Shown here: piece after piece, positions 1-8,349 of the stretch
How positions within the stretch are numbered: the stretch's first letter is position 1
Layout of the letters: the number at the start of each line of letters is the position of its first letter
Source: Acidobacteriota bacterium
Lineage (GTDB): Bacteria > Acidobacteriota > Terriglobia > Terriglobales > Acidobacteriaceae
Direction: 5' to 3'
DNA length: 44,132 nucleotides
Assembly: GCA_021846945.1 (NCBI GenBank)
Contig: JAJZVZ010000019.1
Span: 1 to 44,132, forward strand
Made by a program: the position numbers and the translations under genes
Notes under the pieces: generated by a model
What the model was told of the DNA's origin: nothing
Databases searched by the model: none
The model's input: only the letters and a program-made list of their open reading frames with translations

Positions 1-123
1 GACAACGTGCAGCTTGAGGTGGACCTGATCACGCCGGTGGCGATGGAGAAGGGGTTGCGGTTCGCGATCCGCGAAGGCGGGCGGACGGTGGGCGCCGGAA
101 CCATCTCGGAGATTCTTAACTGA
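1..123 (+). CDS. tuf: Elongation factor Tu, C-terminal end (5' truncated by window)
   Basis: The frame is open from base 1 and stops at TGA 121-123, leaving 40 residues. The tail [14 protein letters not shown] followed by TISEIL is the conserved end of domain 3 of EF-Tu, the GTPase that delivers aminoacyl-tRNA to the ribosome. Its place directly before rpsJ is the usual str/S10 operon arrangement. The GTPase domain lies outside the window, so nothing can be said about the active site. It is followed by a spacer with two kinds of 7-bp repeats. Confidence 0.95.
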   Translation, partial: DNVQLEVDLITPVAMEKGLRFAIREGGRTVGAGTISEILN

Positions 124-226
124 GGGAACAGGGACCAGGGGTTAGGGATCCGTGAAGGCAAGGGCCGGAAAGGCGATTGGATTTAACCCGGCGCGACAAG
201 AACTGATCACTGACAACTGATCATTG
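124..226 (+). repeat. Heptamer arrays between tuf and rpsJ
   Basis: Directly after the tuf stop are four G-rich heptamers in perfect 7-bp phase (GGGAACA, GGGACCA, GGGGTTA, GGGATCC; 124-151). A separate array of ACTGATC/ACTGACA-type heptamers sits at 201-226, just before the rpsJ ribosome binding site. Unlike later junctions, the two arrays belong to different families and are not complementary, so no strong stem is expected here. Confidence 0.7.
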
Positions 227-236
227 GAAGGACGTC

Positions 237-554
237 ATGGTAGGACAGAGGATTCGGATCCGGTTGAAGGCATACGACTATCGCGTGCTGGATACCTCTA
301 CGGGCGAGATCGTGGACACGGCCAAGCGTACCGGAGCAACGGTAGCCGGCCCCATTCCCTTGCCGACGATCAAGAACAAGTACTGTGTGCTGCGCTCGCC
401 GCACGTGGACAAGAAGTCGCGCGAGGCGTTCGAGATTCGCACGCATAAGCGGCTGATCGACATTCTGGAGCCGACGCAGCAGACGGTGGATGCCCTGATG
501 AAGCTCGACCTGCCTGCCGGGGTGGATGTGGAGATCAAGGCGTTCGAAAAGTAG
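237..554 (+). CDS. rpsJ: 30S ribosomal protein S10
   Basis: S10 sits in the head of the small subunit and, as NusE, also takes part in transcription antitermination. The protein is 105 residues, normal for the family, and begins with the conserved [13 protein letters not shown] block; GPIPLPT and the RTHKRLIDI segment are also diagnostic. The ATG at 237 is preceded by GGAAGGA with 5 nt spacing. It is the first gene of the S10 group after tuf, and the 138 bp to rplC hold a heptamer repeat pair. Confidence 0.98.
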   Translation: MVGQRIRIRLKAYDYRVLDTSTGEIVDTAKRTGATVAGPIPLPTIKNKYCVLRSPHVDKKSREAFEIRTHKRLIDILEPTQQTVDALMKLDLPAGVDVEIKAFEK

Positions 555-639
555 TTGTCAGTGGTCAGTGGTCAGTAGGTGAATGGCGGCTGATGGGCCG
601 GAGTGAACTGATAGCTGTGAGCTGGCAACTGAAGACTGA
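555..639 (+). repeat. Heptamer inverted-repeat pair, rpsJ-rplC gap
   Basis: GTCAGTG is repeated three times in 7-bp phase immediately after the rpsJ stop (555-577). An opposing array of ACTGATA, GCTGTGA, GCTGGCA, ACTGAAG heptamers spans 606-639. The arms are only partly complementary, weaker than most other pairs in this operon. Confidence 0.7.
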
Positions 640-693
640 TTTTGATTCCGGCAGTGCGAGGCAAGCGTACTCGCATGATGAGGTGAGGAAGAT

Positions 694-1419
694 ATGGCAG
701 TAACGGGAATTTTGGGCAAGAAGGTCGGGATGACGCAGGTCTTCGATGAGAAGGGCGATGTGCATCCGATTACGGTGCTTCAAGCCGGGCCGTGCGTAAT
801 TACGCAACTGAAGACGGCGGCAAAAGATGGCTATGACGCCGCGCAGATTGGGTTGGTGGAGTTCGTAAAGGCTTCGCGCATGACCAAGGCGCAGGGCGGA
901 CACCTGGCTAAGACCGAGGCGCCGCCGGTGAAGGTAATCAGAGAAGTTGACGTTGAGCCGGCGGCCGATGGCGGCGATGGCGCCAAGGCGGGCGACCGCG
1001 TGCTGGTCGATATCTTCACGGACTCGAAGTTTGTGGATGTGAGCGGCACTTCGAAGGGCCGGGGATTTGCCGGCGTGGTGCGGCGGCACAAGTTTGGCGG
1101 CGGCCCCAAGTCGCACGGTCACATGTTCCAGGTGCAGGGTTCGATCGGCGCATCCAGCTTTCCGTCACGCGTTTTTCCCGGGCAGCGCATGCCGGGACAC
1201 TACGGAACGGATCAGGTAACAGTGCGCAATCTGCGCATTCGCGGCATCGACCTCGACGAGAATTTGCTGATGGTGGAAGGCGCCGTGCCGGGACCGCGCG
1301 ATGGTTATGTGCTGATTTCGAAGTCCAAGGCCCCTCCGCGCGAGCGCCGTGGCTTTGCCGGATCGGGCACGGTGGATCCGCTGAAGGCGTCGAAGAAGGC
1401 GCAGGCAAAGCGGAAGTAA
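694..1419 (+). CDS. rplC: 50S ribosomal protein L3
   Basis: L3 is an early-assembling large-subunit protein whose extension reaches towards the peptidyl transferase centre. The 241-residue product starts GILGKKVGMTQVF and contains the family signature around FAGVVRRHKFGGG and the GQRMPGHYG loop. The loop glutamine is the residue methylated by PrmB in E. coli. The ATG follows GAGGAAG. The C-terminal tail (KASKKAQAKRK) is basic. The length is somewhat above the usual 205-215 because of inserts near residues 85-100 and the tail. Confidence 0.98.
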   Translation: MAVTGILGKKVGMTQVFDEKGDVHPITVLQAGPCVITQLKTAAKDGYDAAQIGLVEFVKASRMTKAQGGHLAKTEAPPVKVIREVDVEPAADGGDGAKAGDRVLVDIFTDSKFVDVSGTSKGRGFAGVVRRHKFGGGPKSHGHMFQVQGSIGASSFPSRVFPGQRMPGHYGTDQVTVRNLRIRGIDLDENLLMVEGAVPGPRDGYVLISKSKAPPRERRGFAGSGTVDPLKASKKAQAKRK

Positions 1420-1420
1420 G

Positions 1421-1519
1421 CTACCAGCTTTCAGCTCTCAGTTTTCAGTTTGTTGCGGGAGCCGGAATGGATTGTTTTACCGATGGGTGGGCTGAAAGCT
1501 GATGGCTGACAGCTCACAG
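1421..1519 (+). repeat. Heptamer inverted-repeat pair, rplC-rplD gap
   Basis: The 5' array TTCAGCT/CTCAGTT (1421-1451) begins two bases after the rplC stop. The 3' array GCTGAAA, GCTGATG, GCTGACA, GCTC (1490-1519) ends next to the AGGAAG ribosome binding site of rplD. The two arms are reverse complements of the same heptamer type, with a loop of about 38 nt of unrelated sequence. Confidence 0.85.
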
Positions 1520-1529
1520 GAAGAAGACG

Positions 1530-2204
1530 ATGGCAAACGTAGATGTATTGAATTTGAACGGCGAAAAGGTGGGCTCGATGGAGCTGGCTGACGCGGTGTT
1601 TGCGCCGGACCAGGTGAACGAAGCCCTGCTGTGGGAGGCGGTGAAGCATTACCGCGCCTCGCTGCGCCAGGGCACGCACGCCACCAAGAACCGCAAGCTG
1701 GTGGCTGGGTCGGGCAAAAAGCTGTGGAAGCAGAAGGGTACGGGCCGGGCACGCATCGGTTCGGTGCGTTCGCCGCTGTGGCGCCATGGCGGTACGGTGC
1801 ATGGACCTCAGCCGCGCAGCTACGAGTATCCCTTTCCGCGCAAGAAGCTGCTGGGCGCGCTTCGTTCCGCGCTGGCGGCGAAGCTGGCCGATGGCAAGCT
1901 GACGGTGGTGGATTCGCTGGAGATCAAGGAAGCGAAGGCCAAGCTTTACCGCGCGGCGCTGGACAGGCTGGACGCCAAGCGTACCACTCTCCTGGTTGAG
2001 AACGGCAAGACGCTGACGCAGGCCCTGGTGCTGGGCGCGCGCAACCTCGAGGGCGTTGAGCTGGTGCTGAACAACGAAGTGCATCCCTACGATCTGCTGC
2101 GCTATGAACGGGCCATCTTTTCGAAGGCCGCTATCGAGCAGTTGGTTGGAGCGCTTGAAAAGTCCGCGTCGAAGCGGAAGGCCGCGCAGAAGGAGGCAGC
2201 GTAA
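1530..2204 (+). CDS. rplD: 50S ribosomal protein L4
   Basis: L4 lines the constriction of the peptide exit tunnel; in E. coli it also represses its own S10 operon. The 224-residue protein has the tunnel-loop signature (KLWKQKGTGRARIGS, then WRHGGTVHGP) at about residues 67-95. The start is set by AGGAAG upstream of ATG 1530. The stop overlaps the rplW start by one base (TAATG), so the two are probably translationally coupled. This tight junction carries no heptamer repeats. Confidence 0.98.
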   Translation: MANVDVLNLNGEKVGSMELADAVFAPDQVNEALLWEAVKHYRASLRQGTHATKNRKLVAGSGKKLWKQKGTGRARIGSVRSPLWRHGGTVHGPQPRSYEYPFPRKKLLGALRSALAAKLADGKLTVVDSLEIKEAKAKLYRAALDRLDAKRTTLLVENGKTLTQALVLGARNLEGVELVLNNEVHPYDLLRYERAIFSKAAIEQLVGALEKSASKRKAAQKEAA

Positions 2205-2497
2205 TGCCGACTCTCTATAACGTGATTCGCCGTCCGCTCATTACCGAAAAGGGCCTGGGCGTGAAGGAAACCGAAGGGACGCTGGTATTTGATGTGGCGC
2301 CTTCGGCTACGAAGACCGAGGTCAAAGAGGCTGTTGAAGCTCTGTTCAAGGTGAGGGTCGCTGCCGTCCGTACGGCCAATTTTGCGGGCAAAGAGCGCCG
2401 CCGGGGCAGATATGCGGGATTCCGGCCGGACTGGAAGAAGGCTTATGTGCGGCTGAAGGCCGGCGAGAAGATGCCTGAGTACGTGAGCAACTTGTAA
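2204..2497 (+). CDS. rplW: 50S ribosomal protein L23
   Basis: L23 surrounds the exit of the nascent-chain tunnel and is the docking site for trigger factor and SRP. The 97-residue sequence contains the conserved IRRPLITEKG start, the V.VRTANFAGKERRRGR loop and the DWKKAYVRL strand. A strong AAGGAGG lies inside the last codons of rplD, 7 nt before the ATG, which fits coupling to L4 synthesis. Length is typical. Confidence 0.98.
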   Translation: MPTLYNVIRRPLITEKGLGVKETEGTLVFDVAPSATKTEVKEAVEALFKVRVAAVRTANFAGKERRRGRYAGFRPDWKKAYVRLKAGEKMPEYVSNL

Positions 2498-2498
2498 T

Positions 2499-2608
2499 GC
2501 AGCTTCCAGCTTTCAGATCTCAGCTATCAGCTGGGGCATGGGAGATTGAAGGCGGCGGGCAAGACGAAGAAGTTGGTTTGAGCAGGATGGGCTGATAGCT
2601 GATAGCTC
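2499..2608 (+). repeat. Heptamer inverted-repeat pair, rplW-rplB gap
   Basis: The 5' array (CCAGCTT, TCAGATC, TCAGCTA, TCAGCTG) begins two bases after the rplW stop and runs to 2533. The 3' arm (GCTGATA, GCTGATA, GCTC) is at 2590-2608. The 3' arm is shorter than the 5' arm, and the loop is about 56 nt. Confidence 0.8.
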
Positions 2609-2624
2609 ATTAAGGGAAACGAAG

Positions 2625-3449
<825 letters not shown>

Positions 3450-3460
3450 AAAGACAGCCG

Positions 3461-3578
3461 CTAGCTACTAGCTTCCAGCTTCTAGCTGAGTGCGGCAGGT
3501 GAAGAAATCAGGCAAAAGCTCAGAGATTAGCTTGGGCAAGAAAGAGCTAGAAGCTAGGGGCTGGAAGCTAGGAGCTAA
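3461..3578 (+). repeat. Heptamer inverted-repeat pair of the TAGCTTC subtype, rplB-rpsS gap
   Basis: The 5' array (3461-3487) reads CTAGCTA, CTAGCTT, CCAGCTT, CTAGCT. The 3' array (3543-3578) reads AGCTAGA, AGCTAGG, GGCTGGA, AGCTAGG, AGCTAAG. Both arms use a CTAG/TAGC variant rarely used at other junctions, and they are complementary to each other apart from one extra heptamer in the 3' arm. The rpsS Shine-Dalgarno sequence lies within the 3' arm. Confidence 0.88.
3570..3574 (+). promoter_or_regulatory. rpsS ribosome binding site embedded in the repeat arm
   Basis: AGGAG at 3570-3574 is the only good Shine-Dalgarno sequence before rpsS (9 nt from ATG 3584), and it is formed by one unit of the heptamer array. 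In the predicted intercistronic stem it would pair with the 5' array near 3463-3474 with about one mismatch. Translation initiation could therefore depend on the stem being opened. Confidence 0.65.
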
Positions 3579-3583
3579 GTTTT

Positions 3584-3877
3584 ATGGCACGTTCGACAAA
3601 GAAGGGTCCGTTTACGGATGCGCATCTGACGGTAAAGATCGAGGCGCTCAACCGGGCGAACGACAAGAAGGTGGTCAAGACCTGGTCGCGGCGCTCGACG
3701 ATCTTTCCCGAGTTTGTGGGCCACACCATCGCCGTGCACAACGGCAAGAAGTTTGTTCCCGTCTACGTGACCGAGAACATGGTGGGGCATAAGCTGGGCG
3801 AGTTTGCGCCGACGCGCACCTTCAAGGGGCATACGGGCGGCGCCAAGTCGGCCGAGACTGCGGCCAAGCCGCGGTAA
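3584..3877 (+). CDS. rpsS: 30S ribosomal protein S19
   Basis: S19 forms a complex with S13 in the head of the small subunit and contacts the A-site side. The 97-residue sequence begins [10 protein letters not shown] and has the conserved [30 protein letters not shown] core and [12 protein letters not shown] near the end; length is normal. An alternative reading frame that opens upstream at 3490 is out of frame and has no family similarity. The ribosome binding site is part of the heptamer array. Confidence 0.98.
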   Translation: MARSTKKGPFTDAHLTVKIEALNRANDKKVVKTWSRRSTIFPEFVGHTIAVHNGKKFVPVYVTENMVGHKLGEFAPTRTFKGHTGGAKSAETAAKPR

Positions 3878-3878
3878 A

Positions 3879-4025
3879 ACAGCTTCCAGCTTCCAGCTGC
3901 CAGCTTTCAGCCTTCAGCTTGATATGGGCGGGATCGACAGCAGCGGCAGCCCGGGAACCAGGAAGCGCGATGAGAGCGATCTCATCGGAAACGTAAGAAG
4001 CTGAGAGCTGAAAGTTGAAAGCTCG
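3879..4025 (+). repeat. Heptamer inverted-repeat pair, rpsS-rplV gap
   Basis: The 5' array has about six units (CCAGCTT, CCAGCTG, CCAGCTT, TCAGCCT, TCAGCTT; 3879-3920) and starts directly after the rpsS stop. The 3' array (AGCTGAG, AGCTGAA, AGTTGAA, AGCTCG) is at 3997-4025. The loop of about 76 nt contains its own short palindrome (GAGAGCGATCTC, 3973-3984). Confidence 0.85.
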
Positions 4026-4042
4026 CATTGAGGAACGCAGAG

Positions 4043-4489
4043 ATGGCAGTCGAGACAAGAGAATTCCGGGCCGAGGCCAGGTTCCAGCGCGTATCGCCGC
4101 AGAAGGCGCGGCTGGTGCTTGATCTGATTAAGGGCCGGGGGGTTCAGGAGGCGCTGGAGACAGCGGCCTTTACCAAGAAGCGCATCGCTCCGGTGATCCA
4201 TAAGCTGTTGACCTCGGCGGTGGACAACGCCAAGTTTGTGGCCGGCGAAGAGGGCATCGACCTGGATGTGGATAACCTCTACGTCAAGCAGGCATTGGCC
4301 AACGACGGGCCGCGCATGAAGCGCATTCGTCCGGCGCCCATGGGCCGCGCCTATCGCTACCAGCGCAGGCTGGCGCACATTGTTGTTTCGCTGGCTGAGC
4401 GCGAGGCTGCCGGGGATCTGGTGACCAAGGCGGAAGAGCCGGAAGCGGCGCCGAAGAAGACTGGGAAAAAGGCCGCCAAAAAGGCCTGA
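4043..4489 (+). CDS. rplV: 50S ribosomal protein L22
   Basis: L22 lines the polypeptide exit tunnel opposite L4. ATG 4043 is chosen over an in-frame TTG at 4028 because GAGGAA lies 7 nt before it and the resulting N-terminus (MAVETREFRAEAR) fits the family. The 148 residues include RVSPQKARLVLDLIKG, KLLTSAVDNA and the beta-hairpin GPRMKRIRPAPMGRAYR that enters the tunnel. The Lys/Ala-rich tail (EAAPKKTGKKAAKKA) is an extension beyond the usual 110-120 residues. Only 21 bp separate it from rpsC, with no repeats. Confidence 0.97.
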   Translation: MAVETREFRAEARFQRVSPQKARLVLDLIKGRGVQEALETAAFTKKRIAPVIHKLLTSAVDNAKFVAGEEGIDLDVDNLYVKQALANDGPRMKRIRPAPMGRAYRYQRRLAHIVVSLAEREAAGDLVTKAEEPEAAPKKTGKKAAKKA

Positions 4490-4510
4490 GAGGTTTTTGA
4501 GAGGAAAAGT

Positions 4511-5185
4511 ATGGGACAGAAGGTCCATCCTTACGGATTCCGGCTGGGAATCAACAAGCCATGGCGCTCGCGTTGGTTCTCGGAGCGCGACTATGACAAG
4601 CTCCTGGTCGAGGACGTGAAGCTCAAGGCCGAGCTGCGCGAAAAGTTGAAGGCGGCCGGCGTGAGCTCGGTGGAGATCGAGCGGCCCGGCAACAAGCTGC
4701 GCTTTCTCATCCGCACCGCCCGCCCCGGGATCGTGATCGGCCGCAAGGGCGCGGAGATTGAAAAGCTGAAGACCGAGCTCGGCAAGCGCACCAGCCGCGA
4801 CGTGTTCATCGACATCATCGAGGTGAACAAGCCGGAGCTGGACGCGCAGCTGGTATCGGAGAATATCGCCCTGCAACTGGAGAAGCGCGTCAGCTTCCGG
4901 CGGGCCATGCGCAAGAGCGTGGACTCGGCGCTGCGCTTCGGCTGCAAGGGAATCAAGGTGCGCGTTTCGGGTCGTCTGAACGGCAATGAGATCGCGCGCT
5001 CGGAGTGGTATCTGCAGGGGCGGCTGCCGCTGCATACGCTTCGCGCGGATGTAGATTACGGCTTCACCGAGGCGCATACGACCTATGGCGTGATCGGCGT
5101 GAAGACATGGATCTATCGCGGCGACATCTACGAGCAGAAGCGGCGCCATGCGCAGCCTGCTGCGGTTGGTTCAGGCGTTTTTTAG
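4511..5185 (+). CDS. rpsC: 30S ribosomal protein S3
   Basis: S3 forms part of the mRNA entry channel and contributes to helicase activity. The 224-residue product starts [13 protein letters not shown], carries a KH domain with the nucleic-acid-binding GxxG loop in [16 protein letters not shown] (about residues 70-87), and a C-terminal domain with [15 protein letters not shown] and the DYGF motif. GAGAGGAAAAGT before ATG 4511 is a good ribosome binding site. Length is typical. Confidence 0.98.
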   Translation: MGQKVHPYGFRLGINKPWRSRWFSERDYDKLLVEDVKLKAELREKLKAAGVSSVEIERPGNKLRFLIRTARPGIVIGRKGAEIEKLKTELGKRTSRDVFIDIIEVNKPELDAQLVSENIALQLEKRVSFRRAMRKSVDSALRFGCKGIKVRVSGRLNGNEIARSEWYLQGRLPLHTLRADVDYGFTEAHTTYGVIGVKTWIYRGDIYEQKRRHAQPAAVGSGVF

Positions 5186-5187
5186 AG

Positions 5188-5326
5188 ATAGCTGTCAGTG
5201 ATCAGTGGTCAGTTGGTTGTTTTTGGGTCTTTGCGGCGGTAGGTTGCTGGATTTTGTCGTGAGTGGTTGAAGCAAGGATCGAGGCAAGGACAAACTGATC
5301 ACGGGTTGCTGACAACTGACGGCTGT
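5188..5326 (+). repeat. Heptamer inverted-repeat pair of the GTCAGT subtype, rpsC-rplP gap
   Basis: The 5' array (GCTGTCA, GTGATCA, GTGGTCA, GTTGG; 5188-5218) starts two bases after the stop. The 3' array (ACTGATC, ACGGGTT, GCTGACA, ACTGACG, GCTGT; 5291-5326) is its rough reverse complement. Both arms use CAGT/ACTG in place of CAGCT/AGCTG, again matched within the pair. The loop is about 72 nt. Confidence 0.8.
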
Positions 5327-5343
5327 ATTTCGAGGTTTTCGCT

Positions 5344-5781
5344 ATGTTGATGCCAAAGAAGGTGAAGTTCCGCAAGCAGCAGAAGGGCAAGCGCCGCGGC
5401 AAGGCCTGGCGCGGTTCTACGCTGTCGTTCGGTGAGTACGGATTGAAAGTGATGGAGTGCGGTTACATCACCGACCGGCAGATTGAAGCCAGCCGTATCG
5501 CCATGACCCGCTTTATCAAGCGGGGCGGCAAGATCTGGCTGCGGTTGTTCCCGGATAAGCCGATTACCAAGAAGCCGGCCGAAGTTCGAATGGGCTCAGG
5601 CAAGGGCGCACTGGATCACTGGGTTGCGGTGGTGCGGCCGGGCAAGATCCTGTTTGAAATGGAGGGGGTTACCCCTGAGATTGCGGCGGAAGCGATGCGG
5701 CTGGCGTCGCACAAGCTGCCGCTGAAGACGAAGTTTGTGCAGCGGCCCGATGCCGAAAAGACGGTCGTGGCGGCCAAGTAA
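5344..5781 (+). CDS. rplP: 50S ribosomal protein L16
   Basis: L16 positions tRNA in the A and P sites of the large subunit. The protein is 145 residues and opens [19 protein letters not shown], matching the conserved MLxPKR start, which supports ATG 5344 rather than the methionine two codons later. [26 protein letters not shown] and [15 protein letters not shown] are diagnostic. GAGG lies 10 nt before the start. Confidence 0.98.
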   Translation: MLMPKKVKFRKQQKGKRRGKAWRGSTLSFGEYGLKVMECGYITDRQIEASRIAMTRFIKRGGKIWLRLFPDKPITKKPAEVRMGSGKGALDHWVAVVRPGKILFEMEGVTPEIAAEAMRLASHKLPLKTKFVQRPDAEKTVVAAK

Positions 5782-5787
5782 GGAAGA

Positions 5788-5889
5788 AGCCATCAGCTAT
5801 CAGCGAGTGGCGGTAGAGAAGTGGTTGTAACTGGCGTTCACAGATCGTTATGGCAAGAGCGAATTGTGGGCTGAAAGCTAGGAGCTAAG
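5788..5889 (+). repeat. Heptamer inverted-repeat pair, rplP-rpmC gap
   Basis: A short 5' array (CATCAGC, TATCAGC; 5788-5806) and a 3' array (GCTGAAA, GCTAGGA, GCTAAG; 5868-5889). The 3' arm ends in the same 14 bases (GCTAGGAGCTAAGT) found before rpsS and supplies the rpmC ribosome binding site. The loop is about 61 nt. Confidence 0.75.
5880..5884 (+). promoter_or_regulatory. rpmC ribosome binding site embedded in the repeat arm
   Basis: AGGAG at 5880-5884, 10 nt before ATG 5895, is created by a heptamer unit of the 3' arm. It can pair imperfectly with the 5' arm at 5789-5805. The arrangement repeats the one before rpsS. Confidence 0.6.
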
Positions 5890-5894
5890 TAACT

Positions 5895-6143
5895 ATGGAA
5901 CTCGCAAAGATTCGCAGCTTGAGCGACGTGGAATTGGCGCACCAGGAGAAGGTCACCGCCGAGCAGTTGTTTCGCCTGCGCTTTCAGGTCGCGCTTGGGC
6001 AGAACGACGGTGTGAAGAAGATCCGTCTGCTGCGCAGGGAGATCGCACAAATCAAGACCGTGGCCCGGGAACGGCAGTTGGGTATTCACGGCGCGGCGCA
6101 GGATGCTGCGGCGGCGGGCGCCAGGAAGGGAATGCGTTCATAA
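5895..6143 (+). CDS. rpmC: 50S ribosomal protein L29
   Basis: L29 is a small helical protein next to L23 at the tunnel exit. The 82 residues start [17 protein letters not shown] and include [12 protein letters not shown] and [16 protein letters not shown], the two-helix hairpin of the family. A C-terminal Ala/Gly-rich tail ([13 protein letters not shown]) makes it longer than the usual 63-70. The stop overlaps the rpsQ start by one base (TAATG). Confidence 0.96.
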   Translation: MELAKIRSLSDVELAHQEKVTAEQLFRLRFQVALGQNDGVKKIRLLRREIAQIKTVARERQLGIHGAAQDAAAAGARKGMRS

Positions 6144-6466
6144 TGGCAACGACACAAGCAGAGCAGGGGCAGCCGGCTGCCTCGCGGCGCAATGAAAAGG
6201 TTGGCCAGGTGGTTTCGACCAAGATGCAGAAGACCATCGTGGTCGAGGTGGAGATGCGCAAGGCGCATCCCAAGTACAAGCGCATCGTGCGCAGCACCAA
6301 AAAGTTCTATGCCCACGACGAGCAGAATTCCGCCCGGATGGGGGATATGGTGCGTATCCGCGAGACGCGTCCGATGAGCAAGTTGAAGCGCTGGTCTCTC
6401 GAAGAGATTGTCCGGCGGTCCTCGCTGAGCCAGATTGAGGACACGGCGCACGAGCCCGTAAATTAG
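6143..6466 (+). CDS. rpsQ: 30S ribosomal protein S17
   Basis: S17 is a primary 16S rRNA binder with an OB fold. In the 107-residue product the core begins at [17 protein letters not shown] (about residue 22) and runs through [26 protein letters not shown]; the first 20 residues are a polar extension. AGGAAGGGA in the end of rpmC precedes the overlapping start. It is followed after 24 bp by rplN. Confidence 0.97.
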   Translation: MATTQAEQGQPAASRRNEKVGQVVSTKMQKTIVVEVEMRKAHPKYKRIVRSTKKFYAHDEQNSARMGDMVRIRETRPMSKLKRWSLEEIVRRSSLSQIEDTAHEPVN

Positions 6467-6490
6467 CGCGAGTGAGAAGGAGAAGAAATC

Positions 6491-6862
6491 ATGGCTGTGC
6501 AAATGAGAACCATGCTCGCGGTAGCCGATAACTCCGGGGCGCGCAAGCTGCAGGTGATTCTGCCGCTGGGTGGCGGGCTGGGTGTGAAGGCCGGTCTCGG
6601 CGATGTTGTGACCGCGGCGGTGAAGGAGGCTTCACCCGACGGCACCGTGAAGAAGGGTAAGGTAGTGAAGGCGGTTATCGTGCGCACCCGCAAGGAGCAC
6701 CGGCGGCGCGACGGCACCTACATCCGCTTTGACGAGAACGCGGCGGTGGTGATCGACGAGCAGCATGAGCCGGTGGGCACGCGTGTTTTTGGCCCCGTCG
6801 CCCGCGAACTGCGCGAGAAGAAGTTTTTGAAGATTGTTTCGCTGGCGCCTGAAGTGATTTAA
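6491..6862 (+). CDS. rplN: 50S ribosomal protein L14
   Basis: L14 lies at the subunit interface and forms bridges to 16S rRNA with L19. The 123 residues are the normal length. [19 protein letters not shown], the [32 protein letters not shown] block and [17 protein letters not shown] are the classic signatures. AAGGAG precedes ATG 6491 with good spacing. Confidence 0.99.
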   Translation: MAVQMRTMLAVADNSGARKLQVILPLGGGLGVKAGLGDVVTAAVKEASPDGTVKKGKVVKAVIVRTRKEHRRRDGTYIRFDENAAVVIDEQHEPVGTRVFGPVARELREKKFLKIVSLAPEVI

Positions 6863-6865
6863 AGA

Positions 6866-6958
6866 CGGCTTCCAGCTCTTGGCTCCCCGCTCTTTTCGAT
6901 CATTCGATGCACCGTGCGGGAGCGATAACAGAGCTAGAAGCTGGTGGCTAGAAGCTGT
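6866..6958 (+). repeat. Heptamer inverted-repeat pair, rplN-rplX gap
   Basis: The 5' array (GGCTTCC, AGCTCTT, GGCTCCC, CGCTCTT; 6866-6893) and the 3' array (AGCTAGA, AGCTGGT, GGCTAGA, AGCT; 6930-6958) keep the 7-bp phase with less conserved bases. The loop is only about 36 nt. Confidence 0.75.
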
Positions 6959-6972
6959 TCCTGGAGAATTTA

Positions 6973-7299
6973 ATGCCGAGCATGAATATTCATCGTAATG
7001 ATACGGTCAAGATCCTCACCGGATCGGACCGCGGCAAGACACAGCGCGTGCTGCGCGTTTTCCCCGACAAGGGAACGCTGCTGGTGGAGCACGTGCGCGT
7101 GGTCAAGAAGACGGTTTCGAGCAAGACGGGCCAGCGGACCCGCGGCGGCATCGCCGAGCAGGAATCGCCGATTCATGTCTCGAATGTGGCGCTGGTTTGT
7201 CCCAATTGCGGGCCCACCCGTGTCGGGTTCAAGACTGAAGGCGACACGAAGATGCGGATTTGCAAAAAGTGTGGACAGGAACTGGCCACGAAGAAGTGA
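6973..7299 (+). CDS. rplX: 50S ribosomal protein L24
   Basis: L24 is an assembly initiator of the large subunit. The 108-residue protein has the KOW motif NDTVKILTGSDRGKTQRVLRV near the N-terminus. A C-terminal zinc-ribbon-like pair follows (CPNCGPTRVGF, then ICKKCGQEL), as in many L24 proteins. The ATG at 6973 is preceded by TGGAG. A second ATG three codons in is possible. Confidence 0.97.
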   Translation: MPSMNIHRNDTVKILTGSDRGKTQRVLRVFPDKGTLLVEHVRVVKKTVSSKTGQRTRGGIAEQESPIHVSNVALVCPNCGPTRVGFKTEGDTKMRICKKCGQELATKK

Positions 7300-7303
7300 G
7301 GAA

Positions 7304-7376
7304 GGCAGCTCTCAGCTTTTAGTGACTCGCGCACGGTTGACGGGTTTGGGAAAAGCAAAATGAGCTGAAAGCTGTT
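7304..7376 (+). repeat. Heptamer inverted-repeat pair, rplX-rplE gap
   Basis: A short pair: 5' array CAGCTCT, CAGCTTT, TAGT (7304-7323) and 3' array GAGCTGA, AAGCTGT (7361-7376). The core arms are complementary. Unlike most junctions, about 75 nt of non-repeat sequence separates the 3' arm from the next start codon. Confidence 0.75.
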
Positions 7377-7453
7377 TTAGAGATTCCTTCCGCAACGGTA
7401 AACGGCCGCAACCGCGGCCACTCCGGGCGCCGGAAGAAAGAGAGCAGAGCACA

Positions 7454-8002
7454 ATGGCGGCAAGACTGAAAGAGAAGTATCACAAGGAAATCAAGCAGGC
7501 GCTCCAAAAGGAACTGGGATTGAAGAATTCCATGGCGGTGCCGCGGCTGGAAAAGATTGTAATCAACATGGGGCTGGGCGAAGCCACGCAGAACACCAAG
7601 CTTCTGGATCCGCTGGTGGCTGACCTGACGGCAATCGCCGGACAGAAGCCGGTGACCACCAAGGCCAAGAAGTCAATTGCGGCGTTCAAGGTGCGCACTG
7701 GTATGTCAATTGGCGCCATGGTGACGCTGCGCAGCGACAAGGCCTTCGAGTTTCTTGACCGCCTGATTTCTACGGCGCTGCCCAGAGTGCGCGACTTTCG
7801 CGGCGTATCGACCAAGAGCTTTGACGGCCGCGGCAACTACACGCTGGGATTGCGCGATCAGCTGATCTTCCCGGAGATCGATTACGCCAAGGTGGAGAAG
7901 CTGAAGGGCATGAACATCACGATCGTGACCTCCGCGAAGGACGATAACTCGGCGCGGGCGTTGCTGCGTCACTTCGGGATGCCGTTCCGGCAGGGTGCGT
8001 AA
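7454..8002 (+). CDS. rplE: 50S ribosomal protein L5
   Basis: L5 binds 5S rRNA and contacts P-site tRNA. The 182-residue protein has [16 protein letters not shown], the [19 protein letters not shown] block, [26 protein letters not shown] and the [13 protein letters not shown] signature. Length is normal (178-187). The region before ATG 7454 has only a weak purine stretch, so the ribosome binding site is poor. Confidence 0.98.
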   Translation: MAARLKEKYHKEIKQALQKELGLKNSMAVPRLEKIVINMGLGEATQNTKLLDPLVADLTAIAGQKPVTTKAKKSIAAFKVRTGMSIGAMVTLRSDKAFEFLDRLISTALPRVRDFRGVSTKSFDGRGNYTLGLRDQLIFPEIDYAKVEKLKGMNITIVTSAKDDNSARALLRHFGMPFRQGA

Positions 8003-8003
8003 A

Positions 8004-8147
8004 GGCAGCTACTAGCTTTCAGCTTTTAGTTTGACTAGTTGGAACGGGCCTCTGGGTCCCAGACAGAAATTGGCCGGGCACAGAGGACGAAAAATTGGGT
8101 TGAGCAGCAATGAGCTGAAAGCTGATGGCTGGTAGCTGAAGGCTGTT
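8004..8147 (+). repeat. Heptamer inverted-repeat pair, rplE-rpsN gap
   Basis: The 5' array (GCAGCTA, CTAGCTT, TCAGCTT, TTAGTTT; 8004-8031) follows the stop by one base. The 3' array (AGCTGAA, AGCTGAT, GGCTGGT, AGCTGAA, GGCTG; 8111-8147) ends just before the GAGG ribosome binding site of rpsN. The loop is about 79 nt. Confidence 0.85.
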
Positions 8148-8158
8148 GAAGAGGATTT

Positions 8159-8344
8159 ATGGCAACTACTTCAAAGAGGGTGAAAGACGCGCGGAAGCCG
8201 AAGTTCAGCTGCCGCAAGCACAACCGGTGCAAGCTCTGCGGGCGGCCGCGGGGATATCTGAGAAAGTTCGGCATCTGCCGTTTGTGCTTCCGGGCGCTGG
8301 CGCTGAAGGGCGAGATCCCGGGCGTCGTCAAGTCGAGCTGGTAG
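8159..8344 (+). CDS. rpsN: 30S ribosomal protein S14, zinc-binding type (type Z)
   Basis: The 61-residue length and four cysteines (C24, C27, C40, C43 in CKLC...CRLC) identify the short zinc-binding form of S14, a small-subunit head protein. No zinc-free paralogue is visible in the window. GAGGA 5 nt before ATG 8159 fixes the start. A longer overlapping frame from 8146 is out of frame. Confidence 0.98.
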   Translation: MATTSKRVKDARKPKFSCRKHNRCKLCGRPRGYLRKFGICRLCFRALALKGEIPGVVKSSW

Positions 8345-8349
8345 CAAGA

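Noticed and set aside
3914-5149. 411-codon frame on the - strand across rplV and rpsC
   Set aside because: It is antisense to two certain ribosomal protein genes.
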